A stretch of DNA of 64,000 nucleotides from Microcebus murinus (GCF_040939455.1 NC_134106.1:41624001-41688000); one strand, 5' to 3'; shown: positions 37,104 through 49,595, numbered from the stretch's first letter. The notes: generated by a model from the letters alone, not told the origin. Numbers and translations are program-made.

Positions 37104-38699
37104 CTAGAGGAAAACAGATAGATACACACATAAGTAAAAAAAAAAAAACATACATTATGCAAAATCAACAGATCTTAACAGAAACAATAACTAATCAGCC
37201 CCCAAATGAACTCTTTGCCTAATTTACATTCATGACAAGAACACTGTCAAAGAGTCAAACAATACTGTAGGTGGCAGTATATTTTTAATAAACCTCCGCA
37301 GCTATTGGACCATCAAATACAGTAGCTAAAGCTGACAGTCTTGAAAATTCAATTAATTTTTAAGTATCGCTGCAAGAGCTCTGATCAGAGAAAGTAGCTC
37401 TGTGATGTCTCCAGGGCAGGAATCAGGTATCATAAATTGCATATCGGATGGTTCCACTCTGCTGGCAACAATGGATTCCAACATGTTTGCAACATTCTTC
37501 CCATCCAACTGAGGGATTATTTTAATTTTCAGTAAGACATTTATATTCAAAGATCTTTCTGAATGAAGAGCCAAATATTTTCATCACTGAGAGACCATAA
37601 CAAATTATCTGGTGAGGGGAAAACAAAGAAAAAAAACACAGAATCTGGTCTGGGAGTAAACAGGACTCCTCTAGGGCATGTGCATTTTTTCCCCCTGGTT
37701 GGAGGGAGTAGTGACGGAAAGACTAATCGAGCCTGCTGGATCATTGATTCATTCCCTATTCTCATGAAGCAGATGGTAGGGCTGGCTTTTATGAGACTGG
37801 TAAGAATTCCAGCACATCATCATGGGAATAGCATGTAAATGAAGTCTCAATATTTTCTATATATCTCAGTCTTTGCCATATTTAGGAGTAACAATGTGGA
37901 TCCCACAAGATGCTAGACTGATCTAAGAGAAATGTGGCTATTTGGAAAAAGCAGTCTTCTCCCACTGATGAACTGAGTCTAACCAAAGGAAGAATGTAAT
38001 CCAAAAGCTCCCTTGACTTCCTAGGCAATGGTGAAACTATGCCAAGGAAAATGAGACAGCTTCTGACAAATTACAAACATAGAATTATTAATATAAGTAG
38101 TACTGGAGAAACTTAATCTGTTCCACTGGTAATATAGTATCATTACTATACTCACTGGAGAGTTCATATACCAACAGGCTTTACAGTCTTCCCCTGTAAT
38201 AGGTTTTTAATTCCGGACTATTTCCATTTGATTGTCAAATAATTCATGTCCTGGAATCAGAACTCAAATCAAAGTTTCAACTCAACACTGCCAGATGACC
38301 TGACTCCCTGGATGCAGAAAATCTCATAAGTGGCTATAGGTAGTCAAGACAAGGCACTTAGTAAGGCAGTGAACACCTAGGGATTGAGTCCTGGAATAAC
38401 AGTCACTGACTCCAAGTAAATTATCAGCAAAGACCAGCAGTTACCCAAATAGACCACATTGTGAATAAGAGACAGAGAAAGGGCAAACCAGTCCATACTA
38501 GTGGGTCCCTCCCAAACATGCAACATATTGGCTGAGCACTTCCCAAGGCATAAGCCCAGGATTAGCTTTTAGAGATAGTGAAATGAACAAAGCTGACCTA
38601 ATTACAGCCCATGTGTCTGCTTTCCTTATCAGTGTAATATGGTAAGTGGTTCAATACTGGGCAGCAACAAAACTAAAAATTACTGTTGTTCTGGGAGGA

Positions 38700-38890
38700 A
38701 AAAACATGGACCAAAATATGAGTTTATATCATAGCTTAGCCACTAGCTGTCATGAGGCAATTATACACCTCTTTAAATCTCATTTTCTAAAAGTGGTCAG
38801 TGATACCAATCTTTCAGAATGGGTATGAGGATAAAATGAGATGTCAGTGCAAGCATCTGGTAAAGTTGTTAAGTTGGTGAGAAATGGTAG
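38700..38890 (+). mobile_element. MIR SINE
   Basis: ATAGCTTAGCCACTAGCTGT, TTAAATCTCATTTTCTAAAA, GGGTATGAGGATAAAATGAG: degraded MIR. Confidence 0.65.
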
Positions 38891-38929
38891 ATGCCTTTTG
38901 CATTGGCTGCTTTATGTGATGAATATGAT

Positions 38930-40200
38930 AAATGAGCTAAAACAAACAACATATGCCATATTGAATTGTGAAATCTAGAATATGCTCTCTAAGATAAGAA
39001 AGAGTACAAGAATTCCCATTATCAACATTTCTATTCAATTTTGTACTTGAAACTGTAGCTAATGTAGGAAGACAAGAAAAATCTATGAACATTGTAAAGA
39101 TTATAAGTGAAGAAAATAATGTCATAGTGGCAAATATGATTGTATTATATAAATTGAAATACTAAAATGATCTACAAAAATTATTTGGCTTAATAAGATA
39201 TTTTAGACAGATTGCAGTGTTCTACTTATTAGGGACAATCAGTGTTTTAACAAATATATACATAGTTCTATAGATTCAATAAAATTATAATAAAAATCTC
39301 AATGAATTTTTTAAATGAATGTGAAAAGCTGATTGTACACATTCTATAGGAAAAAGAGTGAGCCCAAAATAACCAAGATATGCCAGAGAAAGCATATGAA
39401 ACAACTTTGATTGTGTTAAGATGGACATTTATTAGAAAATTACGGTAATTAAGAGAATGTCTTAAGATAGATAAAAGGAGGAGATAAATATAATCAAAAT
39501 TAAAAATACTCTTAAGCATATATGAAAACAACTTATATTAAGTCAGGCATTGCAGATAAGTAAGCAAAAGATAGATTAGTCATTAAATGATGTTGGTACA
39601 ATTGGTTATCTATATTTAAAAAATGAAATTGAATCTACATCATAAAAATGTAAAAAAATCAATTGTACATGATTAAGGATTTAATTTTGAGAGATGAATC
39701 TGTAAAAAATTTTATAAAACAAGAAATCATGGCACAGAAGTATGGAAGGATTTATAAAGCAGATATAAAAAGCACTAATAAAATGTTGACAAATTCACTC
39801 ACATTAAAATTAAGAACATACGTTCATCAATAATACCATAAGGAGAGTAAGAAGTTAAATCAAAAGAAAATGTAAAATAAGTTCATAGAAAAATAGATAT
39901 ATATGGCCTATAAATAAGTGAAAAGATGCTCAATCCCATTAATATTCAGGAAAAGGTAAGTATCTATCTTCAAATACATTTTTGTAGCTATGAAATTGAC
40001 AAAAAATGAAAAATATTCCAAATGCTGGCAAAGCTGTTGATAGTCCTTCTTATCTACTGCTAATGAGAGTGCTGATAGGATGAAAACTGACCAACTATTA
40101 TACAATAAACTCCGTTTGGCAATATGCAATCCCATGAGAATTTAATGTATTATAAAGAATTTGGCGTGTCAATCCTTAGCAAATAGTTAGCATAATCAAT
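38930..40200 (+). mobile_element. Very old L1/HAL1 ORF2 remnant
   Basis: Weak L1 ORF2 similarity: ATAAAATTATAATAAAAATC (the L1 'IPxxFF' region), AAAAGATGCTCAATCCCATT and GAAATTGACAAAAAATG are in L1 order. No frame is intact. Confidence 0.6.
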
Positions 40201-40399
40201 AAAAAATAATATTTCTCAATTCATTTCAACACATTTTCATTGCTCATTGTTCTGATCATTTGATGATAGAGTAGTCAAGTGGATTCTGGTTCACATACAT
40301 ACACATACTTTATATTAATATATGTTGAGATCCATTCATCTGAAAATGACATTGACAATATTTTCCAGTCCCATTGAATATTCAGAATAGGTTTCTGAG

Positions 40400-40570
40400 C
40401 CAAAGAGAGCCTTAAAGACACTCCTCTAGATCAACCCTTTAGTTTATATCATAAGAAAGTGAAGCCCACAGAGTTTAAATGACCGTCAAGTTCATAAAAT
40501 GTGCAGGACTAGAATTCAGCCTCCTGACTACCCATCCAATTATCCAATTTCTCTCTAATACTCCATGACA
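40400..40570 (-). mobile_element. MIR-like fragment
   Basis: AAGAAAGTGAAGCCCACAGA, TTTAAATGACCGTCAAGTTC, then AGGACTAGAATTCAGCCTCC is antisense MIR-like. Confidence 0.6.
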
Positions 40571-40611
40571 CCTGTGTTTCAGAAAGCAATGATGTATAGC
40601 ATTCTAAAAGC

Positions 40612-40633
40612 AAAAAAAAAAAAAAAAAAAAAA
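40612..40633. repeat. Poly(A) run
   Basis: About 22 consecutive A, then GGACAGAGAGAG; no SINE body is recognised upstream. Confidence 0.9.
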
Positions 40634-41459
40634 GGACAGAGAGAGAAAAAACTGTTTATAAAGATGTGTCTTAGTAAGAAAAGACTATTTAGTCGACTCA
40701 GTTTAAAAGGGCAGAGAAGCATGTAATATATTCAGAAAGATTCCACTTAAATAACTAAATAACAAGGTTTGGGAGCTTGAAGAGGTTTTATCTAGTTAAA
40801 AGGCTGTAGCATTTTATGAGAGCAGCCTCATATCATTCCAAGTGCATAGTTCAGAATGAATCTTAACAAAGGATTTGTTTGCCAGATACTGTGGCAGAGC
40901 CAAGGGGAAAAAATAGTAAACAGAGTTTGCAATTTACTAGACCATAAGCTTTGAAGTCATATGGGTGTTGATGTCTTTTAACACTATGATAATTACTTAA
41001 AAATGAAAATATATCACTCCTTTTATTTAATTCCAAATTTAAGTAATTCAAATTTGCCTTAAAAATAACCATATAGTTTTGGAAAAATTCACTCTGTGGA
41101 ATATGCAATTACCTCAAAATGCCATAAATGAGACATAAACCTAAGCAGGGAAAACTTTTTTCCTATGCTCTTTTTCATAAAGAACATGTATATTAGATGA
41201 AAATATAAAAATCACTGTTTTTTACAATATATTTGAAGAAGATTATATTTCTTCTAATTCTTTGCTACCTTATAGTCTTTGTAATTAAAGTTTGTGGTAT
41301 ACTATATGCAAATACCAAGCAGCACAATGAAATTATGTATGTATTTCTGTTGAACACTTAAAGAATAGGTCTATGTCTATTTTAGAATACAATTCCCAAA
41401 TAACTTGTGTACTTTCAATATGTGCTAAAACAATAAAACTGAAAAAGAAATTAGACCCA

Positions 41460-42300
41460 CAGCAATGCTACGTAAAGAATTTATAACAAATCAATAACAA
41501 ACCTCAATAAACCTACAAAAAAAATAGACAAAATGCTTGAAAAGACACTCCACAATAAAAAGATATTCATATGAAAAGATGTTCAACTTAGTCTTCAGAG
41601 AAGTGCAAACTAAAACCAAAATGAAATAGCACCACATTCCACTAGAATGAACAAAGTGAAAAAGAACAAAAAGGTACGAAATATCAATGAGGATGTGGAG
41701 CAACTAGAACTCTCATAGCTTGTTGGTGGGAATTACTTTGTGAAATTGTTTGGCATTATCTTTTAAAGGTGAACATATGCTTACCCTATGACCTAGCAAT
41801 TCCATGCATAAGTATACATCCAACAAAAAATGCACATATTGATCATCAGGATAACATACCAGAATGTTTATTATGGCACTCTGCATAATAAGCTCAAGCT
41901 GAACACTACTGAAATACCAACCAATAGTAGATGGAGAGTCATACAGTGGAATATTAAATAGTAATGCCAATATATGATCTACAACTACATGTAGAAATAT
42001 GGATAAATCCCACAGTAATAATGGTGAGTTAAAAAGTGCCAGACACAAAACAGAACATACTTCTGAGTGCATTTATATAAAACTTATAAAAACAAGCAAA
42101 ACTAGTCATTGTTAATCAAGATATTGGCTACCCTTGGTAGAGATGGAAAAGGAATACTAGTGAAGAGAAGTATTCGGGTATTAGTAATGTTCTGTTCTTT
42201 ATTTGAGCACTGGTTATAGGTGTGCTAAATGTGCAAAAAACCCAGTTACTTGTACACTTATGATATGCACTTCTAAGTATGAATACTGACTTTCAATAAC
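41460..42300 (+). mobile_element. Old L1 3' end (L1M)
   Basis: AAAAGATGTTCAACTTAGTC, TGGTGGGAATTACTTTGTGA, ACCTAGCAATTCCATGCATA, GTGGAATATTAAATAGTAAT and a 3' UTR ending near ACTTGTACACTTATGATATG. Confidence 0.75.
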
Positions 42301-43002
42301 AAGTTTAAATAATCTGGATGACTGAACACAAAATAAATTAATCTGATGAAGTATTTTCCTCCTGATTGATAAGATGATATGAGCAAGACACTATTCCCAT
42401 TAATGCTACTATAGTAGTAAAAACCAACTATAACAATAGTAATAATTAAATTATGACATTTAAAAACTTTCAATGTATATTAATACCTCTTAATACCTCT
42501 TAATTGCTCTTCAAAGCAATCTCATGAGATTTTTAAAATATATAGATTACATGGATATACTTATAATTGTTTGAAGGGCTGTAGCCTAAATGTGATCATT
42601 AATGGATTGGTGTCAAGATTAAGAAACACTCTCTATTAGCAATCAGAAATATTATGATTGAATTGGGGGAAAATGTTAAATAAACTTTAAAAATTTAGAG
42701 CATTTATCTAATTCTCTATATTAATTTGTTATATGTTGTCATGCAGTTGGAGGAAGAGATCTAAGAGGGTGCCATTAGATTTCAGTCCTATTCAATTTTT
42801 ACTCCTTTGTAACTTAGATAAAAATACAGAGTTCTCGCTTATCTAATTTTCTGAAAGAAAGTTCAATGGAAGAATTAGAATTCTGTAAATTCTTGATATG
42901 CTGACTGGATGAGCTCACTTTATCAAAGTCATATTTGATGAGAATAACCCTGAGTTCTATCCTAAGATTCAAAATCACTCTAATGAACAAGTAATAGCAT
43001 AT

Positions 43003-43018
43003 AAGAAACATGAATTCC
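43003..43018. repeat. 5' target-site duplication of full-length L1
   Basis: AAGAAACATGAATTCC, identical to 49580-49595. It is preceded by AT, giving an AT/AAGAAA insertion point, a variant of the L1 endonuclease preference TT/AAAA. Confidence 0.97.
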
Positions 43019-44477
43019 GGGGGGTGGAGCAAGATGGCGGACGAATAACACCGCCAGACAGAGTGTCTCTGCAGAAAAGAAAAGACAGATTCTAGCAGAA
43101 ATTAGAGGAAAGAAGCAAGAAGATGACCATACAGCGGACGAGGGCCGGAAGGAGGGGTACCTGAGACCCCGGGAGACTCCACGGGAGGAGGCTGCAGAGG
43201 AGAACTGGAGGCTGAGACCACCGGAGCAGCCCGGAGAACAGCGGCAAGGGTAGGTGGATTTGCTGTTTCCCCTCCCCTGCATTTGGGACTGCTGGTGGGC
43301 TCCCCAGCGGGTGGAGAGACCTGCGGACGCCAGCCCGGAGACCGCCGCCACCAACCAGCAGTGAGCCTGTAGCAGACGTGGCACCAGATTCCCAACTTCC
43401 TCCGGGCACCTCCGTGTGCACAGACCCGAGCCGCTCGGCAGGCGCCATATTGCCTCCTCCTCCCCTCCACCGACCCTATCCACAGCTGCCCAGAGAGACA
43501 ATACAGCCACCAGCCAGAGGCACCTCCAGGGAACGGGACCTTCCCTTTTGGGACCCTACAACTGACTCAGGGGAACTCAGACTGTGAGCTCCCTACCCAC
43601 CCACCCTTCCAGGTGCTGCTGGCACCCTGTTCCCAGGAGAACGGTGCCGACTCAGAGGCTGAGAGACATAGACCCAGCTTGGGCTCCCTGTGGGTGAATT
43701 GGGACCGGAAATCCTCTCCCTGGTAGGGATACAGTTTGAACTCTGGGATCCAGAGGTTGGCCCTGCAGACCAGATCCCATGCACCGAGGGCTAGCATTGC
43801 CCGGGGCACAGAAGGGTTATACGTGAACAGCCTACTGAGGTGTGTGTGCCTCCAGGGGCAGATTGGTGTCCTAGAGGGCAACCCTCCTCCCAGGAGGAGG
43901 CCGTGCGCCCAACCCAGGTGGCATTCCTGTGCAGGGAACCTCCCCGCCGGCATCACAGTCCGGGGAGGCCTGGTGGCTTGTGGTCTGGCCTGCTGGCAGA
44001 GGCCCAGGAGTAGCTGCGGAGTTGGGGAGGGTGGAAAGAAGCCAGGCCCGCTCCAGACTGCGGGTTCAGACAGCCCCACCCCCACACCCAGACTTTCTGG
44101 CTGAGCGGGACCATTCCAGCCTCGCCCTGACAGCTTTCCCTGGAAGCAGAGGACAGAACTTTGACCCCTGCTAACTGCCTGAGGGCAGGCTTACACAACG
44201 CAGCTCCGCCCAGAACAAGAGCTGATAACAGGACACAAAATCAAAAGCATGGCCTGTTCCTCCAGGCAAACGCCACCTACTGACAGGGACGGCACCTTGC
44301 ACAGCCTTTCCACGGCACCCACTGACTCAATATACAGGGAGTGGTCCAATTTCACCCACAGACACCACCTAACGCCTCAGAAACTAAACAAGGTGTGTGA
44401 ATACCCAAACAATAACTTAAGGAAAGAAACAACAACTGATTGACATGGGAAGAAATCAGTGAAAGAACTCAGGAAAT
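43019..44477 (+). promoter_or_regulatory. L1 5' UTR / internal promoter with YY1-type site
   Basis: GC-rich and CpG-containing, unlike the surrounding intron. CAAGATGGCGGA at 43030-43041 matches the YY1 site that positions transcription start in primate L1. The region carries long antisense reading frames, which I attribute mainly to base composition. Confidence 0.8.
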
Positions 44478-45437
44478 ATGAAGAACCAAACGGAAAACAC
44501 ACCCCCAAAGAGGAGCACCAGCCCCCTAGAAACGGACACCAACCAAAATCAGGCAACCAATATGACAGAAGAGGAATTTCGTATGTGGATCATAAGAACA
44601 CTCACCCAGCTGCAACAACAACTCAATAACCAACACAAAGAAACCACAAAAAGCCTCCAGGATATGGGAAAAGAAATAGACACAATGAAGAAAAGTGTAA
44701 CCAAACTCCTGGAAATGAAGAATCAATTTAAGGAAATACAAAATACAGTGGAAAGTCTCAAGAACAGGGTAGATCAAACAGAAGAAAGAATCTCAGAGCT
44801 TGAAGATAACACCCTCCAATGAAATAAATCAGTCACAGAAATAGAGCAGAGAAACAAGAGAAAAGAGCAAAGCCTACAAGAGCTGTAGGATTATGTGAAG
44901 AAACCTAATGTGAGGGTCATAGGGTTACCAGAAGGGGAAGAAGAGAATACTCAAGGGTTGGACAAGCTGTTTGAAGATATAATAGAGGAAAATTTCCCAG
45001 GCCTTGCTCAAAATCTTGATATACAAGTTCAAGAAGCCCAGAGGACCCCTGGGAGATTCAATGCAAACAGGAAGAGGTCACGACTTGTAGTCATCAGACT
45101 GACCAAAGTATCAACTAAAGAGGCCCTTCTAAGAGCTGTAAGACAAAAGAAGCAAGTAACATACAAGGGAAAGCCAATTCGAATAACATCAGACTTCTCT
45201 AATGAGACTTTACAAGCAAGGAGAGACTGGGGCCCCATTCTCACTCTTTTGAAACAAAACAATGCCCAGCCTAGAATATCATTCCCTGCAAAACTAAGCT
45301 TCATATATGAAGGAGAAATAAAAACATTCTCAGACAAGCAAAGGCTCAGAGAATTCACCAAGACAAGACCAGCCCTACAAGAAGTACTTAAAACAGCGTT
45401 ACGCACGGAACATCATAATAACAACCCACGAATATAA
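44478..45437 (+). pseudogene. L1 ORF1 (RNA-binding chaperone), two premature stops
   Basis: ORF1p is the L1 RNA-binding protein that trimerises on L1 RNA in the ribonucleoprotein particle. This copy spans 320 codons including the stop, close to the usual length. The N-terminal part carries a predicted coiled coil (QLQQQLNNQHKE to RISELEDN, about residues 45-112). The central RRM-like part includes VRVIGLPEGEEENTQ, and the C-terminal domain includes PIRITSDFSNETLQARRDWG and PALQEVL. In-frame TGA at 44820-44822 and TAG at 44886-44888 interrupt it between coiled coil and RRM. The TAG stands where L1 ORF1 has a conserved Trp before DYV; the TGA also looks like a TGG change. Both fit single G-to-A transitions. 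Confidence 0.93.
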
Positions 45438-45478
45438 AAACAACCAAAACCCAAAGATATTAAAGGCCAGATATTACA

Positions 45479-48400
45479 ATGGCTCAAGACAGAAATCATA
45501 GCAACAACATCCAACCCAACAGAATGATCAGTAATCTACCTTACCTGTCAGTTCTCTCAATAAATGTGAATGGCTTAAACTCTCCACTCAAGAGACATAG
45601 GCTGGCTGAATGGATAAGAAAATACAGGCCAAGTATATGCTGTCTTCAGGAAACACATCTAACCTGCAAGGATGCATATAGACTAAAAATAAAAGGGTGG
45701 AGATCAATATTCCAAGCAAATAGAAGCCAAAAGAAGGCTGGTGTGGCAGTTCTAATTTCAGATGATTTAGTTTTTAAATCAACAAAAGTAGTGAAAGACA
45801 AAGAGGGTCATTATATAATGGTGAAGGGCACAGTCCAACAAGAAGAGATAACAATTTTAAATATATATGCACCCAACTTAGGTGCACCCAGATTCATAAA
45901 GCAAACCTTACTGGAGCTAAGCAAATGAATTAATAGCAACTCCATAATCGCCGGAGATTTCAACACCCCACTGACGGCACGAGACAGATCTTCCAAACAG
46001 AAAATTAATAAAGAAATAATGGACTTAAACAAAACTCTAGAACAATTGGGTCTGACTGACATTTACAGAACATTCTACCCAAAATCCACTGAATATACGT
46101 TCTTCTCATCAGCTCACGGGACATTCTCTAAGATTGACCATATCCTAGGACACAAAGAAAATCTCAAGGAATTTAAAAAAAATAGAAATCATACTATGTA
46201 CCTTCTCAGATCACAGTGGAATAAAACTAGAAATCAACCCTAACAGAAACTCACATTTCTACCCCAAAATGTGGAAATTAAACAACCTCCTACTAAATGA
46301 TTACTTCCTAAATGAAGAAATTAAGACGGAAATAAAAAAATTCTATGAAGAAAACAACAATGGAGAGACAAGTTATCAACTCCTCTGGGACACAGCTAAA
46401 GCAGTTCTGAGAGGAAAGTTTATCTTCATAAATGCCTATAACCAAAAGACAAGAAGATCACAAATAGACAATCTAATGAAACGACTCAAAGAGCTGAAAA
46501 AAGAAGAACAGACCAACCCCAAACCCAGCAGAAGAAGTGAAATCAACAAGATCAAATCAGAACTAAACGAAATTGAAAACAGGGAAGCTATTCAGGAGAT
46601 TAATAAAACAAAAAGTTGGTTCTTTCAAAAAATAAACAAAATTGACACACCATTGGCTAAGCTAACGAAAAGCAGAAAAGAGAAATCTCTAATAAGCTCC
46701 ATCAGGAATAAAAAAGGAGATATCACAACTGATCCCAAAGAGATACAAGATACAATTTATGAATACTACAAAAATCTTTATGCACACAAACTGGAAAATG
46801 TGGAGGAAATGGACAAATTTCTAGAAACATACAGCCTCCCTAGGCTCAACCAGGAAGAAATAGATTCCCTGAACAGACCAATCTCAACAGCTGAAATAGA
46901 AACAGCAATTAAAAATCTCCCTAAAAAGAAAAGTCCCGGTCCAGATGGCTTCACACCTGAATTTTACCACACTTACAAAGAAGAACTAGTACCTATCTTG
47001 CACAAACTATTCCACAACATCGAGAAGAACGGAAACCTCCCCGACACCTTTTATGAAGCAAATATTACTCTGATACCAAAACCAGGAAAGGATGCAACAA
47101 AAAAAGAAAACTACAGACCAATATCCCTAATGAACATAGATGCAAAAATTTTCAACAAAATCTTAGCTAACCGAATCCAGACACTTATCAAAAAAATAAT
47201 CCACCACGACCAAGTGGGCTTCATCCCAGGGATGCAGGAATGGTTCAACATACGTAAATCTATAAATGCAATTCACCACATAAACAGAAGCAAAAACAAA
47301 GACCACATGATTCTTTCAATAGATGCAGAAAAAGCTTTTGACAAAATTCAACACTCTTTCATGATACAAACACTTAAGAAAATAGACATAGAAGGGACAT
47401 ACCTAAAAATGATACAAGCCATATATGACAGACCCATAGCCAACATCATACTGAATGGGGAAAAATTGAAATCATTCCCACTTAGAACTGGAACCAGACA
47501 AGGCTGCCCACTATCTCCACTTCTGTTCAACATAGTGCTGGAAGTCTTGGCTACAGCAATCAGACAGGAAAATGGAATCAAAGGTATCCAAATAGGGGCA
47601 GAAGAGATCAAACTTTCACTGTTTGCTGATGATATGATATTGTATCTAGAAAACCCCAAAGATTCAACCAAGAAACTCCTGGAACTGATCAATGAATTTA
47701 GTAAAGTCTCAGGATACAAAATCAATACATAGAAATCATAGGCATTCATATACGCCAACAACAATCTAATTGAGAACCAAATCAAAGACTCAATTCCCTT
47801 CACAATAGCAACAAAGAAATTAAAGTACCTAGGAATATACTTAACCAAGGAGGTAAAAGACCTCTACAGGGAGAACTATGAAACACTGAGGAAGGAAATA
47901 GCAGAGGATGTAAACAGATGGAAATCCATACCATGCTCGTGGATTGGCAGACTCAATATCATCAAAATGTCTATACTACCCAAACTGATCTACAGATTCA
48001 ATGCAATACCTATTAAAATCCCATCAGCATTCTTCACAGATATAGAAAAAATAATTTTACGCTTCGTATGGAACCAAAGAAGACCCCGAATATCAAGAGC
48101 AATTCTAGGCAACAAAAACAAAATGGGAGGAATTAATATGCCAGATATCAAACTACACTACAAAGCTGTAGTAATTAGGTCAATATGGTATTGGCACAAA
48201 AATAGGAATATTGACCAGTGGAACAGATGTGAGAATCCTGATATAAAACCATCCTCATATAGCCATCTAATCTTTGACAAAGCAGACAAAAACATACGCT
48301 GGGGAAAAGAATCCCTTTTCAATAAATGGTGCTGGGAAAACTGGATAGCCACCTGTAGAAGGCTAAAACAGGACCCACACCTTTCACCTCTCACTAAAAC

Positions 48401-49354
48401 CAACTCATGCTGGATAACAGACTGAAACCTAAGGTATGAAACTATTAGAACTCTAGAGGAAAAAGTTGGAAACACTCTCCTAGACATCGGCCTGAGCAAA
48501 GAGTTTATGAAGAAGTCCCCAAAGGCAATCACAGCAGCAACAAAAATAAATAAATGAGACATGATCAAACTACAAAGCTTCTGCACAACCAAAGAAATAG
48601 TCATGAAAGTAAACAGACAACCTACAGAATGGGAGAAAATTTTTGCATCCTATGCATCCGATAAGGGACTGATAACTAGAATATACTTAGAACTCACGAA
48701 AATCAGGAAGAAAAAATCAAATAACCCCATTAAAAAGTGGGCAAAGTACTTGAACAGAACCTTTTCTAAAGAAGACAGAAGAATGGCCAACAAACATATG
48801 AAAAAATGCTCAACATCTCTAATCATCAGGGAAATGCAAATCAAAACCACAATGAGATATCACTTAACCCCAGTGAGTATTGCCTTTATCACAAAATCTC
48901 CAAACAATAAATGCTGGCGTGGTTGCGGAGAGAGAGGAACATCCTACAGTGCTGGTGGGACTGCATACTAGTTCAACCTCTGTGGAAAGCAATATGGAGA
49001 TACCTTAAAGCGATACAAGTGAATCTACCATTTGATCCAGCAATCCCATTGCTGGGCATCTACCCAAATGATCCAATGACACTCTACAAAAAAGACACCT
49101 GCACTCGAATGTTTATAGCAGCACAATTCATAATTGCAAGGCTGTGGAAACAGCCCAAGTGCCCATCAATCCAAGAATGGATTAATAAAATGTGGTATAT
49201 GTATACCATGGAGTACTATTCAGCTCTAAGAAACAATGGTGATATAGCACATCTTATATTTTCCTGGTTAGAGCTGGAACCCATACTACTAAGTGAAGTA
49301 TCCCAAGAATGGAAAAACAAGCACCAGATATACTCTCCAGCAAACTGGTATTAA
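45479..49354 (+). pseudogene. L1 ORF2 (endonuclease/reverse transcriptase), multiply disrupted
   Basis: ORF2p nicks target DNA and reverse-transcribes L1 RNA. The span, about 1292 codons, is normal. The N-terminal AP-endonuclease-like domain shows NVNGLNSPLKRHRL, CCLQETHL, GDFNTPL and SKIDHIL. The reverse-transcriptase domain shows [37 protein letters not shown] and the catalytic FADD at 47622-47633. The C-terminal part keeps CTRMFIAA and YTMEYYSA. Disruptions are TGA 45926-45928, a one-base frameshift around an A8 run at 46175-46182, TAG 47730-47732 and 47739-47741, TGA 48423-48425, TGA 48555-48557, and a second frameshift near 48911-48945. The longest open block (46269-47732, 487 codons) covers most of the reverse transcriptase. 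Confidence 0.95.
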
Positions 49355-49396
49355 CTGAGTAGCACCTAAGTGGACACATAGGTACTACAGTAATAG

Positions 49397-49520
49397 GGTA
49401 TTGGGCAGGTGGGAGGGGTGAGGGGGGTGGGTATATACATACATAAATAGTGAGATGTGCACCATCTGGGGGATGGTCATGATGGAGACTCAGACTTTTG
49501 GGGGGAGGAGGGGAAATGGG
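49397..49520 (+). other. G-rich tracts in L1 3' UTR (possible G-quadruplex)
   Basis: Runs of three or more G recur: GGGCAGGTGGGAGGGGTGAG then GGGGGGTGGG (49402-49430), and GGGGGGAGGAGGGG (49500-49513). L1 3' UTR polypurine tracts commonly have this character. Confidence 0.7.
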
Positions 49521-49579
49521 CATTTATTGAAACCTTAAAATCTGTACCCCCATAATATGCCAAAATAAAAATAAAAAAA

Positions 49580-49595
49580 AAGAAACATGAATTCC
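49580..49595. repeat. 3' target-site duplication of full-length L1
   Basis: Second copy of the 16-bp AAGAAACATGAATTCC, immediately after the A tail. Confidence 0.97.

Larger units (their letters stand above)
43019..49579 (+). mobile_element. Full-length LINE-1 retrotransposon (non-autonomous by decay)
   Basis: About 6.56 kb with all L1 parts: GC-rich 5' UTR (43019-44477), ORF1 (44478-45437), 41-bp spacer, ORF2 (45479-49354), and a 3' UTR with G-rich tracts ending in two AATAAA motifs and a short A tail. It is flanked by a perfect 16-bp target-site duplication, so it inserted intact and fairly recently, but both reading frames now carry disabling changes. The 3' end, TCTGTACCCCCATAATATG then AATAAAAATAAA, differs from human L1PA and resembles L1 of lemurs and galagos as I recall them. 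It is antisense to NRXN1 transcription. Confidence 0.97.

Noticed and set aside
37353..37765. Minus-strand frames upstream of the LNS2 exon as candidate SS1 exons
   Set aside because: Sequence does not resemble the EGF-A or SS1 region of neurexin, and the LNS2 acceptor requires a phase-1 partner that these do not supply.
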